64,000 bases of DNA from positions 1 through 64,000 of the forward strand of contig NW_026706236.1 in assembly GCF_029867415.1 (NCBI RefSeq). The letters are read 5' to 3'. This DNA is from Vicia villosa (taxonomy: Eukaryota; Streptophyta; Magnoliopsida; Fabales; Fabaceae). Positions 20,919 through 31,617 of the stretch are shown piece after piece. Position 1 is the first letter of the stretch; every line of letters starts with the position of its first letter. Under the pieces are notes generated by a model that saw only the letters and a list, made by a program, of their open reading frames with translations, was not told the origin of the DNA and made no database searches. The position numbers were made by a program, and so were the translations under genes.

Positions 20919-23900
20919 TGGTACCTGGACTCTGGGTGCTCGCGACACATGACGGGAAGAAGGTCTATGTTCCAAGACCTGGTGCTTAAATCTGGTGCTT
21001 AAATCTGGTGGAGAAGTCAAGTTTGGAGGAGATCAGAAGGGCAAGATTATTGGCTCTGGAACCATAAGTATTGGTTACTCTCCTTCCATAACTAATGTAC
21101 TTCTTGTAGAAGGATTAGCGCATAACTTATTGTCCATAAGTCAATTAAGTGACAATGGTTATGACATTATCTTCAATCAAAAGTCTTGCAAGGCTGTAAG
21201 TCAGAAGGATGGCTCAATCCTATTTACAGGCAAGAGAAAGAACAACATTTATAAGATTGATCTTTCAGATCTTGAGAAGCAGAAGGTGACTTGCCTTATG
21301 TCTATTTCTGAAGAGCAATGGGTCTGGCATAGAAGATTAGGACATGCTAGTTTGAGAAAGATTTCTCAGATTAACAAACTAAATATGGTCAGAGGTCTCC
21401 CAAATCTGAAATACAAATCAGATGCTCTTTGTGAAGCATGTCAGAAGGGCAAGTTTTTCAAACCTGCATTCAAATCTAAGAATGTTGTCTCTTCCTCAAG
21501 GCCGTTAGAACTTCTGCACATTGATCTGTTTGGACCAGTCAAAACAGCATCTGTCAGAAGGAAGAAATATGGATTAGTCATCGTAGATGATTATAGCCGC
21601 TGGACATGGGTAAAGTTCTTAAAACACAAGGATGAGTCTCATTCAGTGTTCTTTGAATTCTGCACTCAGATTTAATCTGAGAAGGATTGCAAAATCATAA
21701 TGGTCAGAAGAGATCATGGTGGTGAATTTGAGAACAGATTCTTTGAGGAGTTCTTCAAAGAAAATGGTATTGCCCATGATTTCTCTTGCCCTAGAACTCC
21801 ACAGCAAAATGGAGTTGTAGAGTGAAAGAATAGGACTCTACAAGAAATGGCCAGAACCATGATAAATGAAACCAATATGGCTAAGCACTTCTGGGCAGAA
21901 GCAATAAACACTGCATGTTATATTCAGAATAGAATCTCTATAAGACCTATTCTAAATAAGACTCCTTATGAATTGTGGAAGAACAGAAAGCCCAACATTT
22001 CATTATTTTCATTCTTTTGGATGTGTTTGTTTTATTCTGAATACTAAAGATCATCTTGGTAAGTTTGATTCTAAGGGACAAAAATGTTTCCTTCTTGGAT
22101 ATTCTGAACGCTCTAAAGGCTACAGAGTATACAATACTGAAACATTGGTTGTAGAAGAATCAATCAATATCAAATTTGATGATAAGCTTGGTCTTGAAAA
22201 GCCAAAGCAGTTTGAGAATTTTGCAGATATAGATATTGATATATCAGAAGCTGTAGAACCAAGAAGCAAAGTTTCAGAAGCTGAAAATCTCAGAAGCAAA
22301 GAATCAGAAGATCAAGTTGCTGCATCTTTAGAGAATCTCAGAATTTCTGAAGAGCCAACCGTCAGAAGATCTTCTAGACTCACCCCAGCTCACTCAGAAG
22401 ATGTGATTCTTGGAAAGAAAGATGATCCTATCAGAACCAGAGAATTCCTTAAGAACAATGCAGAATGTCAATTAGGTCTTGTTTCTTTGATCGAGCCAAC
22501 TTCTGTTGATCAAGCTCTAGAAGATCCAGACTGGATAATTGCCATGCAAGAAGAACTAAATCAGTTTACAAGGAATGATGTATGGGATTTGGTTCCTAGA
22601 CCAAAAGGATTCAACATCATTGGTACAAAGTGGGTTTTCAGATACAAGCTTAGTGAGAAGGGAGAAGTGGTAAGAAATAAAGCCAGACTGGTGGCTCAGG
22701 GATATAGTCAACAAGAAGGAATTGACTATACAGAAACCTTTGCACCAGTGTCCAGGTTAGAATCTATTCGCTTATTAATTTCTTTTGCCACTCAACATAA
22801 CATCACTCTATATCAAATGGATGTTAAGAGTGCCTTCTTAAATGGTTATATAGATGAGGAAGTCTATGTCCACCAACCTCCTAGTTTTGAAGACTCTAAG
22901 TCTCCAGAACATGTTTTCAAACTTAAGAAATCATTGTATGGATTGAAGCAAGCTCCTAGAGCTTGGTACGAAAGATTAAGTTCTTTCCTTCTGGACAATG
23001 GTTTCACTAGAGGACAAGTGGATACGACTCTCTTCTGTAAAACATCTAAGAAGGACATTTTAATTTGTCAAATTTATGTTGATTATATTATTTTTGGAAC
23101 ATCTAATGCTTCACTTGGAAAGGAGTTTGCTATGTCTATGCAGGCTGAATTTGAAATGAGTATGATGGGAGAACTCAAGTATTTTCTTGGAATTCAAATT
23201 AATCAAACTTCTGATGGAACATATGTTGATCAAACGAAGTATGTGAAAGAACTTCTGTAGAAGTTTAATCTTTCTGAAAGCAAAGAAGCCAAAACTCCCA
23301 TGCATCCAACGTATGTTCTAGGTAAGGATGAGGTAAGTAAGAAGGTTGATCAGAAGTTGTACAGAGGTATGATTGGATCTCTTCTATATTTAACTGCTTC
23401 TAGACCTGACATTCTATTCAGTGTTTGTTTGTGCGCTAGATTCCAATCAGATCCTAGAGAATCTCACTTAACTGCTGTTAAGAGAATTCTGAGGTATCTG
23501 AAAGGTACTACTAATGTTGGTCTAGTCTACAGAAGATCTAAAGAATACAACTTAGTAGGATTTTGTGATGCTGACTATGCTGGAGATAGAATTGAAAGGA
23601 GGAGTACTTTTGGAAGTTGTCAATTTCTAGGAAGTCACCTGATCTCCTGGTACAGCAAGAAGCAAGCTACCATTGCCTTCTCAACAACAGAAGCAGAATA
23701 TGTTGCTGCTGCTGGTTGTAGCACACAAATGCTCTGGATGAAGAGTCAGCTAGAAGATTATCAAATATATGAGAGTAACATTCCTATCTTCTATGATAAT
23801 ACTTCTGCCATATGTTTATCTAAGAATCCTATCTTACATTCCAAAGCTAAACATATTGAGATTAAACATCAGTTCATTAGGGACTATATTCAGAAGGGTG

Positions 23901-24022
23901 TTCTCTCTTTAAACATTGTGGATACAGACCATCAATGGGATGATATCTTTACAAAACCCCTTGCTGAAGATAGGTTTAAGTTCATTCTGAAGAATATCAG
24001 TATGGACTTATGTCCAGAATGA
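20919..24022 (+). pseudogene. pol: SIRE-1 pol region: protease, integrase, RT, RNase H (broken)
   Basis: Domains are in copia order. Protease: an aspartic LDSGCSRHMTG motif at 20925-20957. Integrase: zinc-finger WHRRLGHAS / CEACQKG at 21330-21450, DDE core with HIDLFGP (~21520) and the DHGGEF Asp (~21715). RT: ~22540-23290. RNase H: ~23560-23990, with FCDADYAG and the STTEAEY motif. Breaks: the protease is +1 relative to gag; a 13-bp tandem duplication (20981-21006) shifts frame again; TAA at 21673-21675; TGA at 21823-21825; a one-base shift near 22000; TAG at 23258-23260. The RT active site reads YVDY instead of YVDD (second Asp codon at 23084 is TAT), so RT would be catalytically dead even without the stops. 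Confidence 0.92.
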
Positions 24023-24517
24023 GAAGATAAGAAGGTCTTACGTATGGCTAAGTTCTGAAATGTGTTGGGATTATGTTTTTATAAGAAGTTCTGATTATGA
24101 TCAATTAGAAGTTCTGATTCTGTTATTACTAACATTTCATTATCTAAGTTGATTCAGAATCTCTTTTAAAGTAAAACAGTTGTCACCAGTCTTTCCAGAA
24201 AATGAACACGTGTTCACTATTTTTGGACAAGCATGCGTGCAGTTGAGGAGACGCCGCCCTAGGTAACTGTGAAAATCATTTCATTCTGTCACTTTATCTC
24301 TCCTAACGTCATTTCTCATTAAATGCAAATTGATGTCATGTTTTTCTGTAATCATTTCATTTAAACCATATTGCATTTATTTTTTTCTTTTATTCAATCT
24401 TTTAAATACCTCTCTTCATCTTCATTTCATCTTTTTCACTCTCTCTCTTCATTCGTCCCTCACTTTTTGCATTCATCACATAAACCCTAGCTTGTGTCTG
24501 CAACTTAGCATCTCATC
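24023..24517 (+). other. Spacer between pol and the env-like frame of SIRE-1
   Basis: About 0.5 kb, AT-rich and pyrimidine-rich toward its 3' end (CTCTCTCTTC, CTCACTTTTTGC). No ORF of note. It could serve as a promoter, intron or splice-acceptor region for the downstream frame, but I see no decisive signal. Confidence 0.5.
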
Positions 24518-26899
24518 ATGAATCCTTCATCAAACTCTTCAAACCAAGCAGAAATGTATTCCACTCAACTGGTTTTTAACAAGCATGGGTATGCTCCATT
24601 GAAGACCTGTTCCATTCCTACATTAGAAATGGAAGTTCTTTGTGAGTCTTCGGTGGATTTTGAGAATCTGAAAGCACATGGTTTCAAACCTAACGCAAAG
24701 ATAATGGCACAAGGGTGGTCAAACTATCTTGATAGATTGGTTGGACCAATTTATCCGGCTCTTGTGAAAGATTTCTGGGCTCATGCAACGGTTACTCCAA
24801 CTGCAATCATCTCCTTCGTGTTAGGGCATGAAGTTGTGATAACTGAGAAGTTGATCAGGAAGCTGTACAACTTGGATGATGAAGAAGGATGCACTGGTCC
24901 TCTTCATGCCAGAGTTAGTTGGCTACAGGTTGAAAGACAAATATCGTATGCTATTGGTATTGAATCTCATAAAACTGGTACATTGAGGGCGTTCTATCAA
25001 GTTTGGGCTGAGATTATTCTGGGTTCTCTCCCTCACAGAAGAAGATCGTTCTCCTCCTCTTACATTAGTCCTGATCACAAATATACTCTTTTCTGCATTG
25101 GAAGAAGAATTGAACTCAACATCTCCAACATTCTTTTTCAGAATCTGAAGATGGCTATTGAAGAGTCAAGAGATGAAGAGCGTGAGAAGTATCCTCATCT
25201 TCCAAGAAATGCTATTCCTTTCTCCAGAATGATTTCAGACATTCTGATAGAAAGTGATTTGATGGACTCTTTAAGGACTATTGGAACGTCCAAATTCTTT
25301 GGAGTCATTCAAGGTCATGTCTTCAATGGTCTTGATCTGCTAAGATTGCAACTTATCAGGGAGCTAACTTCTGTTCCTGTAATCTTCCGAGATATTCTGA
25401 CCAGAAGGATTCCGGTTGAAGGCTTCGCTACCGTGTTCCAAGCAGAACTTCACAAGGCTGTTAAGCATTACTTGGAAGCTTATGTAAGAACTCAATCTTC
25501 TGTTGATCCTGCGTGGATTCGTGGAAGAGTGCTTCCTTCTCTGGCTGACCTTCAGAAGAAGGATCAGAAGAAGCAAGAAGCAAGGCTGAAGAGAAAGGCT
25601 CAAGAAGAAGAAGCCAAGAAAGCCAAGAAGCAAAGGGTCACCTTTGATCCTGTCCAGGTAAACTCCAAAGAATATCAAGATCAGCGCATCAGGGAATCTT
25701 TCCGTACTAAAAGTACTACAAATTTTCCCAGGAAAGTATACCAACCACCTCCTTCTGAACCTCAATCTTCTATCCAACCTCCTCCGTCTGAACCTCACAA
25801 CACCTTCACCATTCCAAATCCTCCTCAACCATCTCTTTCTACACCTGTTTTGAACCCCACTCCACTAAATGTCTATCCTCCCACACCCACTGATATACCA
25901 TCCTCATCAATCCTCCCCACAGATATTCCATCTTCATCCACCACAGCAGCTCCACCTTCTCTATCCCATCCCTTTCCTACCAGAAAATCCAACCCATACT
26001 GCCTTCTCTACCATGACTACAAATTCACCTTCAATCCTCCTGAACCTGAACCTCATATCTACCTGGAGTTGTTCAGACATGAAGTTATTAGTAGGCTGGA
26101 TCTCTTGAAAGATGCCTTCTTCAATGACCTTGATGATGTTTCTACTAGAAATCTTTGGAGAAGTTTTCGCCAAGATTTTCAGGTTGGAGCCATGGCTGTT
26201 TAGAAGAGACTAGTGGCTGCTGCACCTGGTTATGCTGGATATCTTCTTGAAGTTGATGATGGAAAATATTTTCATCCTATCAGAAACAGGAGAGTTCCTG
26301 AGGAGAAGATGTTTATTGATGAGTTGCTGGACAATCCTTGTAGGGATATTATGGTCTGGAGACCTAAGTATCCAGTTCTGACTGGAGACTTCAAGTCACT
26401 ATTTGACTTTCTGAGGGAAAATCCTTCTGAGGAAGACCCCAATTTGGTCATTCCAGAAGTTGTTGACCCGCCAGAAGTTGAAGGTCCTTCTGCTCCAAGG
26501 AATCTTGCTGCCATTCTTCAAGCTCTTGAGAATGGAGATTCTGATCTTCCTGCTCCTGAGTATGAAGAAGATGCTGATATGGGAGAAGCTGATGCTGAAG
26601 GTCATCCTGCTGAGACTATTCCTGTTGAGGAAAATCATGATGATGATCTGACAATGGAAGCTGTTGTTGATATTGTTGTCCCTCTGAACAGAAGTTGTGA
26701 AGCTTCTTCTGGTGAACCCCCTTTTCTGGTGAAGACTCAAGAGGTTATTCAGAAGAACCAAGCTGAGCTAGCTTCTCGTATGGACAAGCAAGAAGACACC
26801 AATGCTGAGTTCCGCTCTTTCATGGAGAGGCAGACTGAGAGCAATGCTGAGATTCATGACATGCTGGCCAAGATTATGTCTAAGATAGGGTCGTCTTAG
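24518..26899 (+). pseudogene. SIRE-1 env-like / third ORF (one in-frame stop)
   Basis: A 561-codon frame from ATG 24518 ends in TAG at 26201-26203 and continues in the same frame to 26899, so the original product was about 793 residues. The N-terminal ~280 residues resemble the 'putative plant transposon protein' domain found in SIRE-type third ORFs. A Lys/Glu-rich basic segment (~residues 345-375) and a Pro/Ser-rich region (~410-500) follow. The C-terminal ~50 residues (QEVIQKNQAELASRMDKQED onward) look like a coiled coil. SIRE env-like proteins are known to have a coiled coil near the C-terminus. I see no clear signal peptide or strong transmembrane helix, so an envelope role is not supported by the sequence itself. 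Confidence 0.82.
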
Positions 26900-27901
26900 T
26901 CCTTTGTGTCTTAGTTGTTTTTCTTTGTTTCTTGCATCTGTCTTCTATGCATCTTCCTTGTACCTTCTGATAATTCTCTTTTGCAATCAATGAAAATTAT
27001 CCTTCTTTTCTCTCATATTGTTTTGTTTTTCATCTGAATCTTTTGTGTTTTTGATGTTATGACAAAAAGGGGGAGAAAACTGTGATAAATGATCTGATTT
27101 ATTTTATCAGTTGCTGGGAGAAAGTCTCCACATTTCTAACAGAATGTGCAAGTTCTATGTCTCTGAGTGTTTTGCAGGAAGTGAAGATATTCTTAAAAAG
27201 CTCAACATGAGAAGCAAAGACATGAGGAAAAGCAATTCTGTATGGAATCAAGCTCATGGAAATTTGAAGCAAGCTGAGTGCTATAAAGCTTCAAGATCAG
27301 AAGCAAGAAGGAAGAATGTTATGATATTCTGATGATAGAATATGCTCTAACACATTCTTATTCCTTATATGTTCTGATGCATGTTTTAGTTCTAAATATG
27401 CTCTGAAACATTATTGTTTATGCTCTGATACATATTATATGTTCTGATACATATATTATGTTATGATTCATTCATGCTCTGACTTTTGTCGTTTAGTTTG
27501 TTCTGTAACATTTCAGGATGTAGAGATGCTCTGATGATGCTCTGGTACATTCAACAATGTTCTGATACAATCTAGCAAGCAATGATTCAAGAAGAAATTC
27601 AAGCTCTGAAGCCGTCCTATGGAAGCAAGAAGCAGAAGCTATGAATGTTCTGAAGATCTAAGCATATGTGATCGTCTCAACTGAAATGGAAAATACTCAG
27701 GGAAGTCCTTTATTTATAAATTTCTTCCAGTATTTATTTCAGGGGGGAGATTATTTATCTCAGGGGGAGATTGTTAATCTCAGGGGGAGACATATTCACA
27801 CACTATGTTTATATGCTTATGCTATAACTGTGTAATTGTCTTTAGCCGTCTGATATTCTGATTGCAAATTCATATCTTTTATATATGTTTTTGTCATCAT
27901 C
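26900..27901 (+). other. SIRE-1 3' region with PPT-like tracts
   Basis: Non-coding. Purine tracts are AAAAAGGGGGAGAAAA (27064-27079), AGGGGGGAGA (27741-27750), CAGGGGGAGA (27761-27770) and CAGGGGGAGA (27781-27790). Around 27350-27560 the phrase 'ATGTTCTGATACAT / ATGCTCTGA' recurs many times as a loose ~25-bp repeat. The 27111-27332 frame has no recognisable feature. Confidence 0.7.
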
Positions 27902-27915
27902 AAAGAGGGGGAGAT
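27902..27915 (+). promoter_or_regulatory. Polypurine tract of SIRE-1
   Basis: AAAGAGGGGGAGAT immediately before the 3' LTR start TGTTAGAAC. Confidence 0.9.
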
Positions 27916-29067
27916 TGTTAGAACGAGATTTGTTCTGATCAATATTCTTAGTTTTGATGATAACAATGTATATGAATTTTGTATGAGATAATGTGGTACT
28001 CTAATACTATGCAATTTCCATTTCAGGAATTATATAAAGAGTATGCACAAAATCAGCGCAAGAAGCACTGACTCAGAAGGTTCAGCATGCAACATCAGAA
28101 CATGGTCTGGCAAGACATCAGAAGATGGTCAAGCAGAATCAGAACATGGTATATGGAAGCATCAGAAGGACTTGAGATCAGAAGCAGAAGCACTGAAGTT
28201 CTCATGGTATCACGCTCAGAAGCACTTCAAGGTCAGAAGACAAGAAGATGCTCTGCACCAAGCTGTTTGACTCTGGTGATATTCAAACGTTGTTTACACA
28301 AACATCAGATCAGAAGCAAGTACAAGATGGCAGGCTACACTGACTGACAAAAGGAACGTTACTAGCTATTAAAGGCAACGTCAGTAGACACAGCGAAAGC
28401 AAGGCTCGAGGTAGTTGACAAAAGAGTGAAACATTAAATGCAATGCTGTACGGATCACGCAAAGCATTAAATGCTCCCAACGGTCATCTTCTCAAACGCC
28501 TATAAATATGAAGTTCTGATGAGAAGCAAGGTTACCAACTTTGAACAAGAACACTTGCGCAAATATACAGAAACGCTGTCAAATTTAAAAAGCTCTCAAA
28601 CTTCATCTTCAACCTCACTACATTGCTGTTGTAATATATTAGTGAGAGTAAGCTTAAACTTAAGAGAAAATCACAGTTGTGATAATAGCTTTATTAGAAG
28701 CATTGTAACTCTTATAAGAATTTGTTTACATTAAGTTGTAAGAACTAGAGTGATCAGGTTGTTGATCAGAATACTCTAGAAAGTCTTAGAAGGTATCTAA
28801 GCAGTTTGTTCCTAGAGTGATCAGGTTGTGATCAGTATACTCTAGAAGACTTAGAAGTTGTCTAAGTGGAAAACCATTGTAATCTTGTGTGATTAGTGGA
28901 TTAAATCCTCAGGTGAGGTAAATCACTCCAAGGGGGTGGACTGGAGTAGTTTAGTTAACAACGAATCAGGATAAAAATCATTGTGCAAATTGTTTTTATC
29001 TTACAAGTTTTAAAAGCTACACTTATTCAAACCCCCCCCCCCTTTCTAAGTGTTTTTCTATCCTTCA
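27916..29067 (+). repeat. 3' LTR of SIRE-1 (1152 bp)
   Basis: TGTTAGAACGAG... to ...CTATCCTTCA, with the TATA box at 28501-28508. It is nearly identical to 17832-18978. The C-run before CTTTCTAAGTG is longer here (29032-29042) than in the 5' LTR. Confidence 0.96.
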
Positions 29068-29072
29068 TATTC
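29068..29072. other. Right target-site duplication of SIRE-1 (TATTC)
   Basis: TATTC right after the LTR end TTCA, identical to 17827-17831. Confidence 0.93.
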
Positions 29073-31591
29073 GTCATTCTCCCTTAAGTTTGTTAATAAT
29101 CCTGAAACCTGGAAAGTCTTAATAGTGAGCGAAATGAATTGACTCCAAAACCTTCACGGTCATCCCATTAGAATTGCTAATCCGAAGGTACAACTTTTTA
29201 TCTTGAGTAACACTTAGCGATCGTAGGGGTTGAAATTTTGAGCATGATAAACACCTATTGATCCTAGGGACAACCTCCTTTGTAGATCCATTGACCTTGT
29301 TTTACTCCTTAGTTGATGAAGTTGTAGAAGTGAAGGGTGACCTCGAGTTCTCCTTGGACATGTCAAACATGTTGGGAATAAATCGTTAGCGGTGGGTTTT
29401 CGTCGTATCGGAACTTCATGAGTTTCCTTTGACTGAACCTCTTTTGCTTTTCCTAAGGATAGTATCACGCCATTGCAACCTTCAGGGTTTGTAGATTGAT
29501 AAAGATAGCTTATGACCCTTTTGCCCCTTGGCGTGGAGTTAACATACGTCGCCTTTCCTCCATCGTAGTTATGCATTTTTGTTCAGAGTATTGCCCCAGT
29601 TGGACTGACCCTTGCCCCCAGATTATCGCAGAGGGTCCTTGTAAATTTCACTATGTTCGTAGATGAACCCCTTGATGATCAGATACCCCTTGAGTGTATC
29701 TATAAGGGAACTTCTTTGTTGAACTAATCCTTGTTTGACGATAACCTTGATTGCATTTACAATCCTGTTACGATGAGGCATGGACATGCGGCTGGCATGA
29801 TGAAAGACATCCCTTTTTTCCTTAGTACGACCAAGATCATTCTTGATGTTTTATCCTCCTTTCTCCATAGTCTACGATCCTTTGGATTTTTCTTTGCGAG
29901 TCTCGGGAAATCGGCTAGCAAGGAAAGCGTGGACGCGGGAGAAGATGGATATGCAAATGTAAATGTATGAATGCATGAAAATGCAAATGCATGGATATGC
30001 GAGAGACTCCTTGTATTACAACTCCTTGTATGCAATGTAGACGCGTGACAGATATAACCTTAAGGATAGCCTATGTGGATTTAGGGATGACATTTGACCC
30101 TAGTGAAATCCTTGCAAGATAGACGTTATGACATGCCAATGGAAATCCCTTAGATTCGGGAGTATGTAGAAGGTAGCGGCTGGTGACCGTTCAAGACAGT
30201 TACCAAGTCTCATGGCCATCGAGAGGCCGTTCGACGTGTACCAATGAAGAATTCCCTCGTGGGAAGGTTCTCTATGCGGAACACAACCTATATAAGGACG
30301 ATATCGGATGAAATGAAATCCCTACAAGCCAGGGACGAAAGATGTATAAATGGAGTTCCAAACCCTACAAGTTAGAGGGTGCGCGGGAATAAGCACGAGG
30401 AGACCATTCAAGACAGTCACTGAATCACATGGCCATCAAGAGGCCAATCGAACGTATGCTAATGAAGTTGTCCTTCGTATGAGGGATGTGATTTTAGGAA
30501 TAGAATCCCTATAGGCTAGGGAATGTGTAGACGTAGGCACGGAGTGACCGTTCAAGACAGTCACTAGATCGCATGGCCATCGAGAGGCCAATTGACGTGC
30601 GTAAACGAAGATGTCCTTCGTGGGAAGGACACGTAGTTGTAAGAATACAAGGATATGTAAGGAAAGTCCCTATAGGCTAGGGAGTGCGTAGATACAGGCG
30701 CGGAGTGACCGTTCATGACAGTCACTAGGTCTCATGGCCATCGAGAGGCCAATCAACGTGCATAAATGAAAGTGTCCTTCATGGGAAGGACGTCACCTTG
30801 TAAATAGAATCCCTACAGGCTAGGGAACGCGTAGAAAAACCTGCAAAATTAAAGCGCATATATTCGCAGTATATAAATTGCACATATATAATAAGCACGT
30901 AAGCACATAAGCCCTAGGTTCATAGGTTCGACGTAACGGCTTAGGGTGCCTACCCTTCCCATTGGTATGTTCTAGAAGGTCTCATGGGGTCGTTCGTAGC
31001 CGCTGAGACTTTTTGTCTCTTTGGATTTTAGAACAACTCATTTATCCATGAGGTTCGATTTTTAGGGGTAGGTTCCCAGAGAGATCAGCCAAATACCAAG
31101 TCCAGCCCTCAACAAGGTCGAGCCTTGTATCAGACCTTTCCGGATATTTAACCCACTCTGAGTGGAATTATAATAAGACTCGTAGGCGATGTAGTTCCCC
31201 TCTCGTCTTAAATATAATTCTCACACTTAGGTTTAACGGCAATTTATATACAACCCAAAAATGCAATAAAAGTAACAAATATTCAAATAATCAAATATTT
31301 AATTAAAATTGCTATAAACAAATTAAATTGTAAATAAATAAATAAATAAAATTAAACAATTTAAATATTTATATATAAACCATAAACCTTGGAAATTGCA
31401 AATAAATATATAAATAAAAATTTAAATATTTAAATATAAAAGGAAAGAAATAAAACCGAAACCCTAATTCACAACCCTAATTTTGGCAAATTTGCCAAAC
31501 CCTAAAAAAGTTTGCCAAAAACCTAAAAAGGTTTGCCAAAAACCTAAACCCTGCCGAAAGCTAGGAGCATAATAATTTACAGTTTTGTTAT
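29073..31591 (-). other. Element B interior, 5' side: non-coding leader
   Basis: Sequence between the PBS and the SIRE-1 insertion. It holds the repeat block at 30080-30840 and an A/T-rich stretch with AACCCTA-type and AAACCTAAA motifs (31260-31560). No gag start or protein homology is recognisable. The 29214-29576 (-) frame is probably fortuitous. Confidence 0.7.
30080..30840 (-). repeat. Tandem ~145-217-bp repeats in B leader
   Basis: Four units beginning with GACCGTTCAAGACAGTCAC (starts near 30184, 30401, 30544 and 30705). Each contains CATGGCCATCGAGAGGCCAA, a GTCCTTCGTGGGAAGGA segment and CCCTAYAGGCTAGGGA. Spacing varies with the inserted spacer. Confidence 0.9.
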
Positions 31592-31615
31592 CACTAGTCC
31601 CCAGCAGAGTCGCCA
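31592..31615 (-). promoter_or_regulatory. Primer binding site of element B
   Basis: On the - strand TGGCGACTCTGCTGGGGACT begins two bases (GC) after the LTR end GCTACA. Ogre-type elements are known to use a tRNA-Arg primer with a PBS of this kind. It is inside the element and beside the right-hand LTR, which fixes the orientation. Confidence 0.85.
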
Positions 31616-31617
31616 GC

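Larger units (their letters stand above)
17832..29067 (+). mobile_element. SIRE-1: complete but defective SIRE/Maximus-type Ty1/copia element with env-like ORF
   Basis: It is 11,236 bp with two ~1.15-kb LTRs (TGTTAGAAC...TCCTTCA), TSD TATTC, a PBS and a PPT. Order: LTR, gag, pol (PR-IN-RT-RH, the copia order), a 0.5-kb spacer, an env-like frame, a 1-kb 3' region with several PPT-like tracts, LTR. The third ORF downstream of pol is characteristic of the SIRE lineage. By eye the LTRs differ by about a dozen substitutions and one C-run length change (about 1%). The coding region carries many inactivating changes, so any recent mobility would have needed proteins from other copies. Confidence 0.95.

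Noticed and set aside
24518..26899. A functional envelope glycoprotein
   Set aside because: No signal peptide, clear transmembrane helix or cleavage site was seen. 'Env-like' reflects position and lineage only.
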